64,000 bases of DNA from Citrobacter sp. Res13-Sevr-PEB04-36 (GTDB lineage Bacteria > Pseudomonadota > Gammaproteobacteria > Enterobacterales > Enterobacteriaceae), in contig NZ_JADABY010000043.1 in the NCBI RefSeq assembly GCF_015672735.1, positions 1 through 64,000 of the forward strand. Direction: 5' to 3'. Shown here piece after piece: positions 40,217 to 54,642 of this stretch. Below the pieces are notes generated by a model. It was not told where the DNA came from, made no database searches, and saw only the letters and a list, made by a program, of their open reading frames with translations. The position numbers and the translations under genes are program-made. Each line of letters starts with the position of its first letter. Positions within the stretch are counted from its first letter, which is position 1.

Positions 40217-41622
40217 CTGCCAGTATTGCGGCGTTCAGCGTTCAGGCAGCGAATGTTGACGAGTACATCAACCAGCTCCCTGCCGGGGCCAACCTCGCCC
40301 TTATGGTACAAAAGGTTGGATCCCCGACGCCTGCTATTGACTACCATAGCCAACAAATGGCCCTGCCCGCCAGCACCCAGAAAGTTATCACCGCCCTGGC
40401 GGCCTTGATCCAGCTCGGGCCTGACTTCCGTTTTACCACTACGCTAGAGACTAAAGGCAGCGTGGAAAACGGGGTATTGAATGGGGACTTAGTTGCGCGA
40501 TTTGGTGCCGATCCGACGCTAAAACGTCAGGATATTCGTAACATGGTGGCAACCCTGAAAAAATCAGGCGTGACGCAAATTGCCGGAAATGTGCTCATCG
40601 ACACCTCCATTTTCGCCAGCCATGATAAAGCGCCTGGCTGGCCCTGGAACGACATGACGCAGTGTTTTAGCGCCCCGCCTGCGGCAGCGATTGTCGATCG
40701 TAACTGCTTCTCAGTGTCGCTTTATAGTGCGCAAAAACCCAACGATCTTGCCTATATTCGCGTGGCGTCATACTACCCGGTAACCATGTTTAGCCAGGTT
40801 CGCACCCTCGCGCGCGGCTCTGCGGAAGCGCAATATTGTGAACTGGATGTTGTTCCAGGCGATTTAAACCGCTTCACGCTGACCGGCTGCCTGCCCCAGC
40901 GCACTGACCCGCTGCCGCTGGCGTTTGCCATTCAAGACGGTGCCAGCTATGCCGGAGCGATTATTAAAGATGAGCTAAAACAAGCGGGTATCACCTACAG
41001 CGGTACGCTGCTACGCCAGACGCAGGTCAACGAGCCGGGTACCGTTGTCGCCAGCAAGCAGTCTGCGCCTCTGCATGACCTGCTTAAGATTATGCTGAAA
41101 AAGTCGGACAACATGATTGCCGATACCGTATTTCGTATGATTGGCCACGCGAGATTTAATGTCCCCGGCACCTGGCGAGCGGGCTCCGATGCCGTACGAC
41201 AGATCCTGCGCCAACAGGCGGGCGTCGATATTGGTAACACGATCATTGCCGATGGATCAGGCCTCTCTCGCCATAACTTGATTGCGCCCGCCACCATGAT
41301 GCAGGTGCTGCAGTACATCGCACAGCATGACAATGAGCTGAACTTTATTACGATGCTGCCGCTGGCAGGCCATGACGGCTCTCTGCAATACCGCGCGGGT
41401 CTGCATCAGGCTGGCGTGGATGGCAAAGTCTCCGCGAAGACAGGCTCGTTACAGGGGGTGTATAACCTTGCTGGCTTCATTACCACGGCAAGCGGGCAAC
41501 GTATGGCATTTGTACAGTATCTGTCTGGCTATGCGGTAGAGCCCGCTGACCAACGTAACCGCCGTATCCCGCTGGTACGCTTTGAAAGCCGGTTGTACAA
41601 AGATATTTATCAGAACAACTGA
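40186..41622 (+). CDS. dacB: D-alanyl-D-alanine carboxypeptidase/endopeptidase PBP4
   Basis: Periplasmic penicillin-binding protein 4, which trims pentapeptides and cuts D-Ala-mDAP cross-links. 478 aa (E. coli 477). Signal peptide with cleavage after about Ala21 (FSVQA/ANVD). Active-site motifs: SxxK as STQK (Ser63), SDN in KKSDNMIAD (about 305), and KTG in SAKTGSLQG (about 418). The start at 40186 has weak ribosome-site sequence, and an upstream frame overlaps it. Confidence 0.96.
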   Translation: MRFPRFTIGLTASIAAFSVQAANVDEYINQLPAGANLALMVQKVGSPTPAIDYHSQQMALPASTQKVITALAALIQLGPDFRFTTTLETKGSVENGVLNGDLVARFGADPTLKRQDIRNMVATLKKSGVTQIAGNVLIDTSIFASHDKAPGWPWNDMTQCFSAPPAAAIVDRNCFSVSLYSAQKPNDLAYIRVASYYPVTMFSQVRTLARGSAEAQYCELDVVPGDLNRFTLTGCLPQRTDPLPLAFAIQDGASYAGAIIKDELKQAGITYSGTLLRQTQVNEPGTVVASKQSAPLHDLLKIMLKKSDNMIADTVFRMIGHARFNVPGTWRAGSDAVRQILRQQAGVDIGNTIIADGSGLSRHNLIAPATMMQVLQYIAQHDNELNFITMLPLAGHDGSLQYRAGLHQAGVDGKVSAKTGSLQGVYNLAGFITTASGQRMAFVQYLSGYAVEPADQRNRRIPLVRFESRLYKDIYQNN

Positions 41623-41629
41623 CGGTGAT

Positions 41630-41662
41630 GCTGTCGGATGACGCATACGCGTATCCGACCTA
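41630..41662. repeat. REP-like palindrome after dacB
   Basis: TGTCGGATGACGC...GCGTATCCGACCTA, a REP unit next to the dacB stop. Confidence 0.75.
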
Positions 41663-41677
41663 CCGCGCACATAACAA

Positions 41678-41701
41678 AACGGGCCGCATATGCGGCCCGT
41701 T
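41678..41701. terminator. 24-bp perfect palindrome between dacB and obgE
   Basis: AACGGGCCGCATATGCGGCCCGTT is fully self-complementary, with A4 on its left and TGATATT on its right. It lies between convergent genes, so it is probably a bidirectional terminator, although the T run is poor. Confidence 0.65.
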
Positions 41702-41708
41702 GATATTG

Positions 41709-41747
41709 CAGGCCGGATAAGACGCAATCGCGTCGCCATCCGGCACC
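41709..41747. repeat. REP element before the obgE stop
   Basis: GCAGGCCGGATAAGACGC...GCGTCGCCATCCGGCACC, a canonical REP unit. Confidence 0.85.
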
Positions 41748-41751
41748 AGGA

Positions 41752-42939
<1,188 letters not shown>

Positions 42940-43905
42940 TCATTCGCCTGAGCGGGGTTGCGAAACCACCGTTTCATGCTTACGTAAACCGCCCCAAATA
43001 CGATGACCAATGGCGGAATACATCGCGCCCGCAACCACGATAAACGCACCGAGATAACCTAAAAGGTTTAGCATCGGTCTGGCGAAGAAATCGGGCCAGG
43101 CCAGTGATAATAAATCTGAAAATAACAACGTAAACAGCGGTGTGAGCGTAATAATGGCGCTCACCTGTGCCGCCTGCCAGCGCGCCATTGCTTCCGCAAG
43201 AGCGCCATATCCTACCAGCGTATTCAGGCCGCAGAATATCAGGCAAGCCAACTGCCAGTCGCTGAGCTGCGTTATCACACCGGGTTTAGCCAGCGGCAAC
43301 AACGCGAGCGTACATAAAGTGTACAGTAAAAACAGGATCTGCTGTGACGCCAGGCGACGCAATAACACCTTTTGCGCAACCCCATAGCTCACCCATACCG
43401 TCGCTGCACCCACACCAAAGATCACACCCCAGGTGTAATCAGTGAGCTTGGTAAAAATCTCGATCAGACTGGTATTAAAAAACATCACCAGTCCACTCAG
43501 CAGCATTATGGCGCCAATAATCTGCGTACCGCGCATCTTTTCCTTCAGGATAAAGACGCTGGCGACCATCATGCCAACCGGTGACAGTTGACCGATAACC
43601 TGCGAAGCCGTTGGGCTCAAATATTGCAAAGATGAACTAAACAGAATGAAGTTACCGAACAGTCCACCGGTGGCGATCGCTAACAGTACCAGCCAGCGTG
43701 CTTTGCGAAAAATACGCAATGGCGGGAGCTTTTTTTTAACCGCAAGAATCGCCCCAAGGCCAATGCTTGCCATTAAAAAACGGTAGAACACTACCGTAGG
43801 AGGCTCCATCACTTCCAGCACTTGCTTCATCGCTATTGGTAAAGCGCCCCAACAGACTGCCGTTGTCAGCGCTAAAATAATACCAATACCTGCCTGCTGC
43901 TTCAT
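42940..43905 (-). CDS. yhbE: YhbE, EamA/DMT-superfamily inner-membrane transporter
   Basis: Probable drug/metabolite-type transporter of 321 aa with ten membrane segments in two EamA repeats. N-terminal GIIILALTTAVCWGALPIAMKQ (split at about 6-27) is the first helix and glycine turn. The substrate is not known. Located between rpmA and obgE as in E. coli. Confidence 0.92.
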   Translation of the reverse strand: MKQQAGIGIILALTTAVCWGALPIAMKQVLEVMEPPTVVFYRFLMASIGLGAILAVKKKLPPLRIFRKARWLVLLAIATGGLFGNFILFSSSLQYLSPTASQVIGQLSPVGMMVASVFILKEKMRGTQIIGAIMLLSGLVMFFNTSLIEIFTKLTDYTWGVIFGVGAATVWVSYGVAQKVLLRRLASQQILFLLYTLCTLALLPLAKPGVITQLSDWQLACLIFCGLNTLVGYGALAEAMARWQAAQVSAIITLTPLFTLLFSDLLSLAWPDFFARPMLNLLGYLGAFIVVAGAMYSAIGHRIWGGLRKHETVVSQPRSGE

Positions 43906-43975
43906 GCCGTTTTCCCTGCAAGAGCTCGTTTCCGGGTTGTCACGGCGAGACGAGCATATTTACCGGCCGTCGAAT

Positions 43976-44007
43976 GTAAAAAGCCCCGCAACACGTTGCG
44001 GGGCTTT
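43976..44007 (-). terminator. terminator after rpmA
   Basis: AAAGCCCCGCAAC-GT-GTTGCGGGGCTTT followed by TTTAC on the minus strand; 13-bp arms. Ends the rplU-rpmA transcript; yhbE-obgE downstream would need read-through or its own promoter. Confidence 0.88.
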
Positions 44008-44032
44008 CATCCGTTACCGGGACGCGAAAAAC

Positions 44033-44290
<258 letters not shown>

Positions 44291-44309
44291 TTAATCTGCT
44301 CCTCTTAAC

Positions 44310-44657
<348 letters not shown>

Positions 44658-44693
44658 TCAGAGTGCGCTATAAATATTCACAATAGGGCGCGA

Positions 44694-44722
44694 ATATTAC
44701 GCAAAACGCGAGCCTTTGACAA
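44694..44722 (-). promoter_or_regulatory. rplU-rpmA promoter
   Basis: Minus strand TTGTCA (44722-44717), 17-bp spacer, TAATAT (44699-44694). The -35 is part of a symmetric TTGACA...TGTCAA pair (44716-44735), so a plus-strand -35 for ispB overlaps it. Confidence 0.7.
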
Positions 44723-44879
44723 GTGCTACTGTCAATACATGCAGAAAAAAAACACAACGTGTACGGTAACGTTTATCTGTGGCGTTTTTTCAGTACAATC
44801 AGCATATATTTCTAACCCTAAACCCGGAGTTACCTTGCCATGCGGTGAGGTAATCGGGGCGAGAAGCCCGGCTTTTGCG

Positions 44880-45851
44880 ATGAATTTAGAAAAAATCAAT
44901 GAGTTAACCGCGCAAGATATGGCGGGTGTCAATGCGACAATCCTTGAACAGCTCAATTCCGACGTCCAGCTGATCAATCAGTTAGGGTACTACATCATCA
45001 GCGGCGGCGGAAAACGCATTCGCCCGATGATCGCCGTACTCGCAGCTCGCGCCGTTGGCTATCAGGAAAACGCCCACGTCACGATTGCGGCCCTAATTGA
45101 GTTTATCCACACCGCGACCCTACTTCATGACGATGTGGTGGATGAATCCGACATGCGCCGTGGGAAAGCGACGGCAAACGCAGCGTTTGGCAATGCAGCC
45201 AGCGTGCTGGTTGGCGATTTTATCTATACCCGCGCCTTCCAGATGATGACCAGTCTCGGTTCACTGAAAGTGCTGGAAGTGATGTCCAAAGCCGTGAACG
45301 TCATTGCTGAAGGTGAAGTTCTGCAATTGATGAACGTCAACGACCCTGACATTACCGAAGAAAACTACATGCGCGTCATCTACAGCAAGACAGCGCGCCT
45401 GTTTGAAGCTGCGGCACAGTGCTCTGGTATTCTTGCCGGCTGCAGCGAAGAACAAGAGAAGGGCTTGCAGGATTATGGCCGCTATCTTGGCACGGCTTTC
45501 CAGTTAATCGACGACTTACTTGATTACAGCGCCGATGGGGAGCAATTAGGTAAAAATGTGGGCGACGATCTCAATGAAGGGAAACCAACGCTGCCACTGC
45601 TGCATGCGATGCGCCACGGTACCCCAGAACAAGCGCAAATGATTCGTCAGGCCATTGAGCAAGGGAACGGGCGTCACCTTCTGGAGCCGGTTCTGGAAGC
45701 CATGAACGCCTGCGGCTCGCTGGAGTGGACACGCCAGCGTGCGGAAGAAGAGGCCGACAAGGCTATCGCAGCGCTTCAGGTACTCCCGGATACACAATGG
45801 AAAGAGGCCCTGGTTGGCCTGGCGCATATCGCTGTACAGCGCGACCGTTAA
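44880..45851 (+). CDS. ispB: octaprenyl diphosphate synthase
   Basis: Makes the C40 side chain of ubiquinone and menaquinone from farnesyl diphosphate. 323 aa as in E. coli. The two Asp-rich motifs are DDVVD (84-88) and DDLLD (about 211-215); the first is preceded by HTATLLH. The ATG at 44880 is the family start. A GC-rich hairpin and a two-codon ATG-CGG-TGA frame (44840-44848) lie just upstream. Divergent from rplU. Confidence 0.97.
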   Translation: MNLEKINELTAQDMAGVNATILEQLNSDVQLINQLGYYIISGGGKRIRPMIAVLAARAVGYQENAHVTIAALIEFIHTATLLHDDVVDESDMRRGKATANAAFGNAASVLVGDFIYTRAFQMMTSLGSLKVLEVMSKAVNVIAEGEVLQLMNVNDPDITEENYMRVIYSKTARLFEAAAQCSGILAGCSEEQEKGLQDYGRYLGTAFQLIDDLLDYSADGEQLGKNVGDDLNEGKPTLPLLHAMRHGTPEQAQMIRQAIEQGNGRHLLEPVLEAMNACGSLEWTRQRAEEEADKAIAALQVLPDTQWKEALVGLAHIAVQRDR

Positions 45852-45883
45852 TTCCTTCCTCACCTTTCCTCGCATAACATCAT

Positions 45884-45908
45884 CCCGTGCATTGCACGGG
45901 ATTTTTTT
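45884..45908 (+). terminator. ispB terminator
   Basis: CCCGTGC-ATT-GCACGGG followed by A and T7. Confidence 0.9.
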
Positions 45909-46087
45909 GATTCCAGTAAGTTCTAATAAATACGTAATTTCACATAACACTACCAAAAACCTTGATTTATTCTGAATATACAAACATCTTACATGAACAT
46001 TTTAGAACATTTATTCTCCGAGATGTATAGTGCAAATCCTGGACAATTGTTAAACCGTAAGTGGCGAACCAAAGGAGAAAGGGACGT

Positions 46088-46372
46088 ATGGAAAGCAAAC
46101 TCATTGACTGGCATCCAGCTGATATCATCGCAGGACTGCGCAAGAAAGGGACCTCAATGGCCGCAGAGTCGCGGAGAAATGGGTTGAGTTCATCAACGCT
46201 GGCAAATGCGTTAACCCGGCCATGGCCAAAGGGAGAGTTAATTATTGCGAAAGCGCTGGGCACGGAACCCTGGGTAATTTGGCCATCGCGATATCACGAC
46301 GCAAAGACGCATGAATTCATCGACAGAACGCGGATGATGAGAGCGCGTAAAGAGAAAACGCCCCTGGAGTGA
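46088..46372 (+). CDS. sfsB: SfsB (Nlp), Ner-like DNA-binding transcriptional regulator
   Basis: Small helix-turn-helix protein of 94 aa, similar to phage Ner repressors, linked in E. coli to maltose and other sugar fermentation. WHPADIIAGLRKKGTSMAAE (about 7-26) and RRNGLSSSTLANALTRPWPK (about 28-47) hold the DNA-binding fold. The ATG at 46088 fits the E. coli start MES; an upstream in-frame ATG at 46061 is less likely. The C-terminal tail differs from E. coli. Convergent with murA. Confidence 0.92.
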   Translation: MESKLIDWHPADIIAGLRKKGTSMAAESRRNGLSSSTLANALTRPWPKGELIIAKALGTEPWVIWPSRYHDAKTHEFIDRTRMMRARKEKTPLE

Positions 46373-46429
46373 CATGCGGGACAGTGACCCCCAGAGCAAA
46401 AACCAGGGGGCCACAAGAGACGTTGGCGA

Positions 46430-47731
<1,302 letters not shown>

Positions 47732-47742
47732 TCACCCGTAGC

Positions 47743-47997
47743 TCAAAAACCGTTAAGTTTGCGATCGCGCGCCCATTCCGCTGGGGTAAACGCTTTGATC
47801 GACACCGCATGAATGCGGTTATCCGCAATGTACTCCATCAATGGGCCATAGACCGATTGCTGCTTCTTGACCCGGCTCATGCCGTCAAACATCTCACCCA
47901 CGGCAATAACCTGAAAGTGACTGCCATCGCCAGAGACGTGGACTTCCTGGAGGGAGAGTGCGTTCATCAGCACGCTCTGAATTTCATTATTTTCCAT
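47743..47997 (-). CDS. ibaG: IbaG, BolA-family protein
   Basis: BolA-fold protein of 84 aa linked to acid stress and iron-sulfur/glutaredoxin handling in E. coli. Conserved [21 protein letters not shown] region with the BolA His. The ATG at 47997 gives [10 protein letters not shown] as in E. coli; the upstream extension would run toward the mla terminator. It precedes murA. Confidence 0.94.
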   Translation of the reverse strand: MENNEIQSVLMNALSLQEVHVSGDGSHFQVIAVGEMFDGMSRVKKQQSVYGPLMEYIADNRIHAVSIKAFTPAEWARDRKLNGF

Positions 47998-48068
47998 GGG
48001 CTCTTCATTCGTCAGATAGTGAAAACAGCCCAACATCTTAGAGCAAAGTGGCGCTGTCATAAATAAGC

Positions 48069-48105
48069 AAAAAGCCTCGCCGATAAATCAGACAAGGCTT
48101 TGATG
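48069..48105 (-). terminator. hairpin between mlaB and ibaG
   Basis: AAAGCCT and AGGCTTT arms with a 17-nt loop, followed on the minus strand by TTGCTT. A weak terminator candidate for the mla operon. Confidence 0.45.
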
Positions 48106-48126
48106 GTTACTCCCCCCTCAGGGGTA

Positions 48127-48161
48127 TTGCCGGATAGCGGTACAAGGCCTTATCCGGCCTA
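48127..48161. repeat. REP element after mlaB
   Basis: TTGCCGGATAGCGG...AAGGCCTTATCCGGCCTAC, a single REP unit in the mlaB-ibaG gap. Confidence 0.8.
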
Positions 48162-48167
48162 CAAAAA

Positions 48168-48460
48168 TTAACGCGGAAGGACGTCGTCGGGCAAATTGTA
48201 AAGCTTTGCTAACGTGTAAACCTTATCGTTAACGCCGGTAAGGGAAACGTGATTCCCCTGCTTCTTACCCTGGTCAACAAGGTGAACCAGCAATGCCAGA
48301 CCACCGGTATCAACTCGGGAGACCTGGCTCAGATCGATGCAGGTAACCCCTTTCATCGCTTCAACACGTGCATCCCATAATGGGTTTAACACGTCTTGAT
48401 CCAGTTCTCCCACCAGCGAGAGCTTGTCACCTTCACGCGCCCAGGTGAGTGACTGCGTCA

Positions 48461-48461
<1 letters not shown>
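48168..48461 (-). CDS. mlaB: MlaB, STAS-domain subunit of the phospholipid ABC transporter
   Basis: Cytoplasmic STAS-domain protein of 97 aa that binds the MlaF ATPase and stabilises the MlaFEDB complex. The STAS core CIDLSQVSRVDTGGLALLVHL (split at about 42-62) includes the conserved Thr. One-base overlap with mlaC (TAATG) shows translational coupling. Confidence 0.95.
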
Positions 48462-49114
<653 letters not shown>

Positions 49115-49672
49115 TTATTTCGTCGCGCCCGCAGGCGTAGTGGCTTCATTATTGCCCTGAGTCGCAGTCGGCGCATCGCCAGAATTCTTATTGTCATCGC
49201 CTTTACTGTTGCTGTTGTAAAGGAACTGACCAATCATGTCCTCCAGCACCATCGCCGATTTAGTGTCCTGGATCGTATCACCATCTTTGAGAATAGACGT
49301 TCCCAGCTCAGGATCTTCAAAACCAACGTTCAATGCCAGGTATTGCTCACCCAGCAGACCGGAGGTACGAATACTCAGCGAACTGGTGTCTGGGATCTGA
49401 TTAAAACGCGATTCAATCTCCAGCGTCACACGCGGCAGGTACGATTTCGGATCTAACGAAATGTCCGACACGCGCCCAACAACCACCCCGCCAATCCGCA
49501 CCGGAGAGCGTTCTCTCAAGCCGCCGATGTTATCAAAGGTCGCATAAATCGTGTAGGTCGGCTCAGTACGCATAGAGGTGACGTTAGCTGCTTTCAGGCA
49601 GACAAACAGCGCGGCCAGCAACGCAACCAACAGGAATAACCCGACCCAAATTTCATTTTTTTTCGTTTGCAT
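49115..49672 (-). CDS. mlaD: MlaD, MCE-domain subunit of the phospholipid ABC transporter
   Basis: Membrane-anchored periplasmic MCE protein that forms a hexameric ring on MlaFE and passes lipid to or from MlaC. 185 aa (E. coli 183). N-terminal helix WVGLFLLVALLAALFVCLKA (about 9-28), MCE core with FDNIGGLRERSPVRIGGVVVG, and a low-complexity Asn/Ala/Thr tail that accounts for the length difference. The ATG at 49672 is the family start. Confidence 0.96.
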   Translation of the reverse strand: MQTKKNEIWVGLFLLVALLAALFVCLKAANVTSMRTEPTYTIYATFDNIGGLRERSPVRIGGVVVGRVSDISLDPKSYLPRVTLEIESRFNQIPDTSSLSIRTSGLLGEQYLALNVGFEDPELGTSILKDGDTIQDTKSAMVLEDMIGQFLYNSNSKGDDNKNSGDAPTATQGNNEATTPAGATK

Positions 49673-49676
49673 GAAC

Positions 49677-51279
<1,603 letters not shown>

Positions 51280-51494
51280 TGCTTCATCCTTTACTATTGC
51301 CTCGTTGATCGAAGAGTTTGGCGCTCAATTTAGCCATGAACCCAACATATTTACAGATTATTACCCGCTCTGGTTAGCGAAAGCTGGCATTTGTTTTACT
51401 TTTTAGCCGCATAAAGTCAAAATTAAGACTTCGTTACGGCTTCCAGAAAATCCTTCACGTGGACCGGCGAGTATACCTGAAGAAAGGACTTTAG

Positions 51495-52472
51495 ATGCTT
51501 TTAGCGACGGCGCTGTTAATAATTGGTTTACTTCTGGTGGTCTACGGCGCCGACCGTCTGGTATTCGCCGCCTCTATTTTATGTCGCACCTTCGGCATCC
51601 CCCCCATCATCATTGGGATGACCGTCGTCAGCATTGGCACATCATTACCTGAAATGATTGTCTCCGTTGCCGCCTCTATTAATGGGCAGCTCGATTTAGC
51701 CGTCGGCACAGCGCTTGGCTCAAACATCACCAATATTCTCCTGATTTTAGGCCTGTCAGCACTGATTCACCCTTTTACCGTACATTCTGATGTTCTGCGT
51801 CGCGAATTACCGCTAATGTTGCTGGTCAGTATTCTGGCCGCCTCCGTGCTGTACGACGGACAACTGAGCCGCAGCGATGGTTTCTTTCTTCTGCTTCTGG
51901 CCGTGCTATGGGTACTATTCATTGTTAAAATCGCACGGCTGGCGGAACGGGAAGGCAATGACAGCCTGACCCGGGAGCAAGTGGCAGAACTGCCGCGCGA
52001 AGGGGGACTACCTGTCGCCTTTCTGTGGCTGGGCATTGCGCTGATTATTATGCCAATGGCAACGCGAATGGTGGTGGATAACGCCACGGTGCTGGCGAAT
52101 TACTTTGCCATGAGCGAGCTCACCATCGGATTAACAGTGGTGGCTATTGGCACCAGCCTGCCTGAGCTGGCAACGGCTATCGCGGGCCTGCGTAAGGGTG
52201 AAAATGATATTGCTGTCGGCAACATCATCGGTGCCAACATTTTTAATATTGTTATCGTTCTCGGACTCCCCGCACTGATCACACCGGGCGAGGTCAATCC
52301 GATGGCCTTCATCCGTGACTACAGCGTCATGCTGCTGGTGAGCGTTATTTTTGCATTACTCTGCTGGCGACGTCCGCGCCAGATTGGTCGCGGCGCGGGT
52401 GCGCTGCTGACCGGCGGTTTTATCATATGGCTGGCGATGCTGTATTGGGTATCGCCACTTCTCGTTGGATAA
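51495..52472 (+). CDS. yrbG: YrbG, calcium/sodium antiporter family protein
   Basis: Inner-membrane protein of 325 aa in the cation/Ca exchanger superfamily, with ten membrane segments in two inverted repeats. The alpha-repeat motifs VSIGTSLPEMIVS (about 46-58) and VAIGTSLPELATA (about 216-228), each followed by GNIIGANIFN or GSNITNI, are intact. The ion moved in vivo is not settled. First gene of the yrbG-kds-lpt cluster; kdsD begins 13 bases after the stop. Confidence 0.95.
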   Translation: MLLATALLIIGLLLVVYGADRLVFAASILCRTFGIPPIIIGMTVVSIGTSLPEMIVSVAASINGQLDLAVGTALGSNITNILLILGLSALIHPFTVHSDVLRRELPLMLLVSILAASVLYDGQLSRSDGFFLLLLAVLWVLFIVKIARLAEREGNDSLTREQVAELPREGGLPVAFLWLGIALIIMPMATRMVVDNATVLANYFAMSELTIGLTVVAIGTSLPELATAIAGLRKGENDIAVGNIIGANIFNIVIVLGLPALITPGEVNPMAFIRDYSVMLLVSVIFALLCWRRPRQIGRGAGALLTGGFIIWLAMLYWVSPLLVG

Positions 52473-52485
52473 CTGGAAACGCATT

Positions 52486-53472
52486 ATGTCGCACTTAGAG
52501 TTGCAACCGGGTTTTGACTTTCAGCAAGCAGGCAAGGAAGTCCTGGCTATTGAACGTGAAGGCCTGGCGGAGCTTGATCAGTACATCGACCTGAACTTTA
52601 CCCTCGCCTGTGAGAAAATCTTCAACTGCGCGGGTAAAGTTGTGGTGATGGGAATGGGGAAATCCGGGCATATCGGGCGCAAAATGGCCGCCACGTTTGC
52701 CAGTACCGGTACGCCGTCCTTTTTCGTACATCCAGGCGAAGCCGCACACGGCGATCTGGGCATGGTATCGCCGCAGGACGTAGTGATCGCTATTTCTAAC
52801 TCCGGTGAATCCAATGAGATTGCCGCGTTAATTCCGGTGCTCAAACGCCTTCACGTGCCGCTTATCTGCATGACCGGTCGTCCGGAAAGCAGCATGGCGC
52901 GTGCGGCAGATGTGCATCTGTGTGTTAAAGTACCCAAGGAAGCCTGCCCATTAGGTCTGGCGCCGACCAGCAGTACAACCGCGACGCTGGTGATGGGCGA
53001 TGCGCTCGCCGTAGCATTATTGAAAGCCCGCGGCTTTACCGCAGAAGATTTTGCGTTGTCGCACCCCGGCGGCGCACTGGGGCGTAAGCTTTTGCTGCGT
53101 GTTAACGATATTATGCATACGGGCGACGAGATCCCGCATGTGAATAAAAACGCCAGCCTGCGTGACGCCTTACTTGAGATCACGCGTAAAAATCTCGGTA
53201 TGACCGTTATTTGCGATGACACCATGAAGATCGACGGCATCTTCACGGATGGCGACTTACGCCGCGTCTTTGATATGGGCGTCGACGTACGCCAATTGGG
53301 GATTGCCGACGTGATGACCCCCGGGGGCATTCGCGTGCGTCCGGGCATTCTTGCCGTGGACGCCCTGAATTTAATGCAATCCCGCCATATTACCTCGGTG
53401 ATGGTTGCTGATGGCGACCGTTTACTCGGTGTGTTACATATGCATGATCTCCTGCGTGCAGGCGTAGTGTAA
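52486..53472 (+). CDS. kdsD: arabinose 5-phosphate isomerase KdsD
   Basis: Converts ribulose-5-phosphate to arabinose-5-phosphate, the first step of Kdo synthesis. 328 aa as in E. coli. The N-terminal SIS domain contains GMGKSGHIGRKMAATF (about 56-71) and ISNSGESNE; two CBS domains (about 200-328) follow. The ATG at 52486 is the family start; the earlier ATG at 52465 lies inside yrbG. Confidence 0.96.
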   Translation: MSHLELQPGFDFQQAGKEVLAIEREGLAELDQYIDLNFTLACEKIFNCAGKVVVMGMGKSGHIGRKMAATFASTGTPSFFVHPGEAAHGDLGMVSPQDVVIAISNSGESNEIAALIPVLKRLHVPLICMTGRPESSMARAADVHLCVKVPKEACPLGLAPTSSTTATLVMGDALAVALLKARGFTAEDFALSHPGGALGRKLLLRVNDIMHTGDEIPHVNKNASLRDALLEITRKNLGMTVICDDTMKIDGIFTDGDLRRVFDMGVDVRQLGIADVMTPGGIRVRPGILAVDALNLMQSRHITSVMVADGDRLLGVLHMHDLLRAGVV

Positions 53473-53503
53473 AAAGTAGAGTAGAAACGCAAGGATAAAA
53501 GAA

Positions 53504-54070
53504 ATGAGTAACGCAGGTGCGTCGCTTGCGACCTGTTATGGACCCGTCAGCACTGAAGTCATCACCAGGGCAGAGAATATTCGTCTGCTGATCCTTGATG
53601 TGGATGGCGTACTGTCTGACGGTCTGATTTATATGGGCAACAACGGTGAAGAGCTAAAAGCTTTTAACGTCCGTGATGGCTACGGAATTCGGTGTGCGCT
53701 CACTTCCGGTATCGAGGTTGCTATTATTACCGGACGAAAGGCTAAACTAGTAGAAGATCGCTGTGCAACGCTTGGGATCACCCACCTCTACCAGGGGCAG
53801 TCGGACAAACTGGTCGCGTTTGACGATCTGTTGAACAAACTGGCGATCGCGCCGGAACATGTGGCATACGTCGGCGACGATCTGATCGACTGGCCGGTGA
53901 TGGCGAAAGTCGGATTAAGCGTGGCGGTGGCAGATGCCCACCCGCTGCTGATTCCACGGGCCGACTATGTCACACGCATAGATGGAGGGCGCGGCGCGGT
54001 ACGTGAAGTCTGCGATTTATTACTCCTGGCGCAGGGCAAACTGGACGAGGCCAAAGGTCAATCGATATGA
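53504..54070 (+). CDS. kdsC: 3-deoxy-D-manno-octulosonate 8-phosphate phosphatase KdsC
   Basis: HAD-family phosphatase that releases Kdo from Kdo-8-phosphate. 188 aa as in E. coli. The nucleophile motif LDVDGVLSDG has Asp32 and Asp34; YVGDDLIDWPVM is motif IV. The stop overlaps lptC by 4 bases (ATGA). Confidence 0.97.
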   Translation: MSNAGASLATCYGPVSTEVITRAENIRLLILDVDGVLSDGLIYMGNNGEELKAFNVRDGYGIRCALTSGIEVAIITGRKAKLVEDRCATLGITHLYQGQSDKLVAFDDLLNKLAIAPEHVAYVGDDLIDWPVMAKVGLSVAVADAHPLLIPRADYVTRIDGGRGAVREVCDLLLLAQGKLDEAKGQSI

Positions 54071-54642
54071 GCAAAACCAGACGTTGGGTTATCATTCTAC
54101 TGTCGCTGGCCGTCCTTGTGCTGATCGGTATTAACCTGGCAGACAAAGACGACACCACTCAGGTGGTGGTAAATAACAACGAGCCGACCTATAAGAGCGA
54201 GCATACCGACACCGTCGTGTATAGCCCGGAAGGTGCCCTGAGCTATCGACTCATCGCTCAGCACGTTGAATATTATTCCGATCAGGCTGTTTCGTGGTTT
54301 ACTCAACCAGTATTAACCACGTTTGATAAGGATAAAGTGCCGACCTGGTCGATCAAGGCCGATAAAGCCAAATTGACGGAAGATCGGATGCTGTATCTGT
54401 ATGGCCATGTTGAAGTCAACGCCCTGGTGGCAGACTCTCAACTACGCAGAATTACGACCGATAACGCGCAGATTAACCTGGTGACGCAAGATGTTACCTC
54501 AAACGATCTGGTCACGTTGTATGGAACAACATTTAACTCCAGCGGACTGAAGATGCGCGGCAACTTACGCAGCAAGAACGCCGAGCTGATTGAAAAGGTT
54601 AGAACCTCATATGAAATCCAAAACAAACAAACTCAGCCTTAA
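54067..54642 (+). CDS. lptC: LptC, LPS export bitopic membrane protein
   Basis: Inner-membrane-anchored periplasmic protein that receives LPS from LptB2FG and passes it to LptA. 191 aa as in E. coli. One membrane segment (about 7-25, WVIILLSLAVLVLIGINLA), then a beta-jellyroll with YSPEGALSYRLIAQ. Its 3' end overlaps lptA by 32 bases. Confidence 0.97.
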   Translation: MSKTRRWVIILLSLAVLVLIGINLADKDDTTQVVVNNNEPTYKSEHTDTVVYSPEGALSYRLIAQHVEYYSDQAVSWFTQPVLTTFDKDKVPTWSIKADKAKLTEDRMLYLYGHVEVNALVADSQLRRITTDNAQINLVTQDVTSNDLVTLYGTTFNSSGLKMRGNLRSKNAELIEKVRTSYEIQNKQTQP

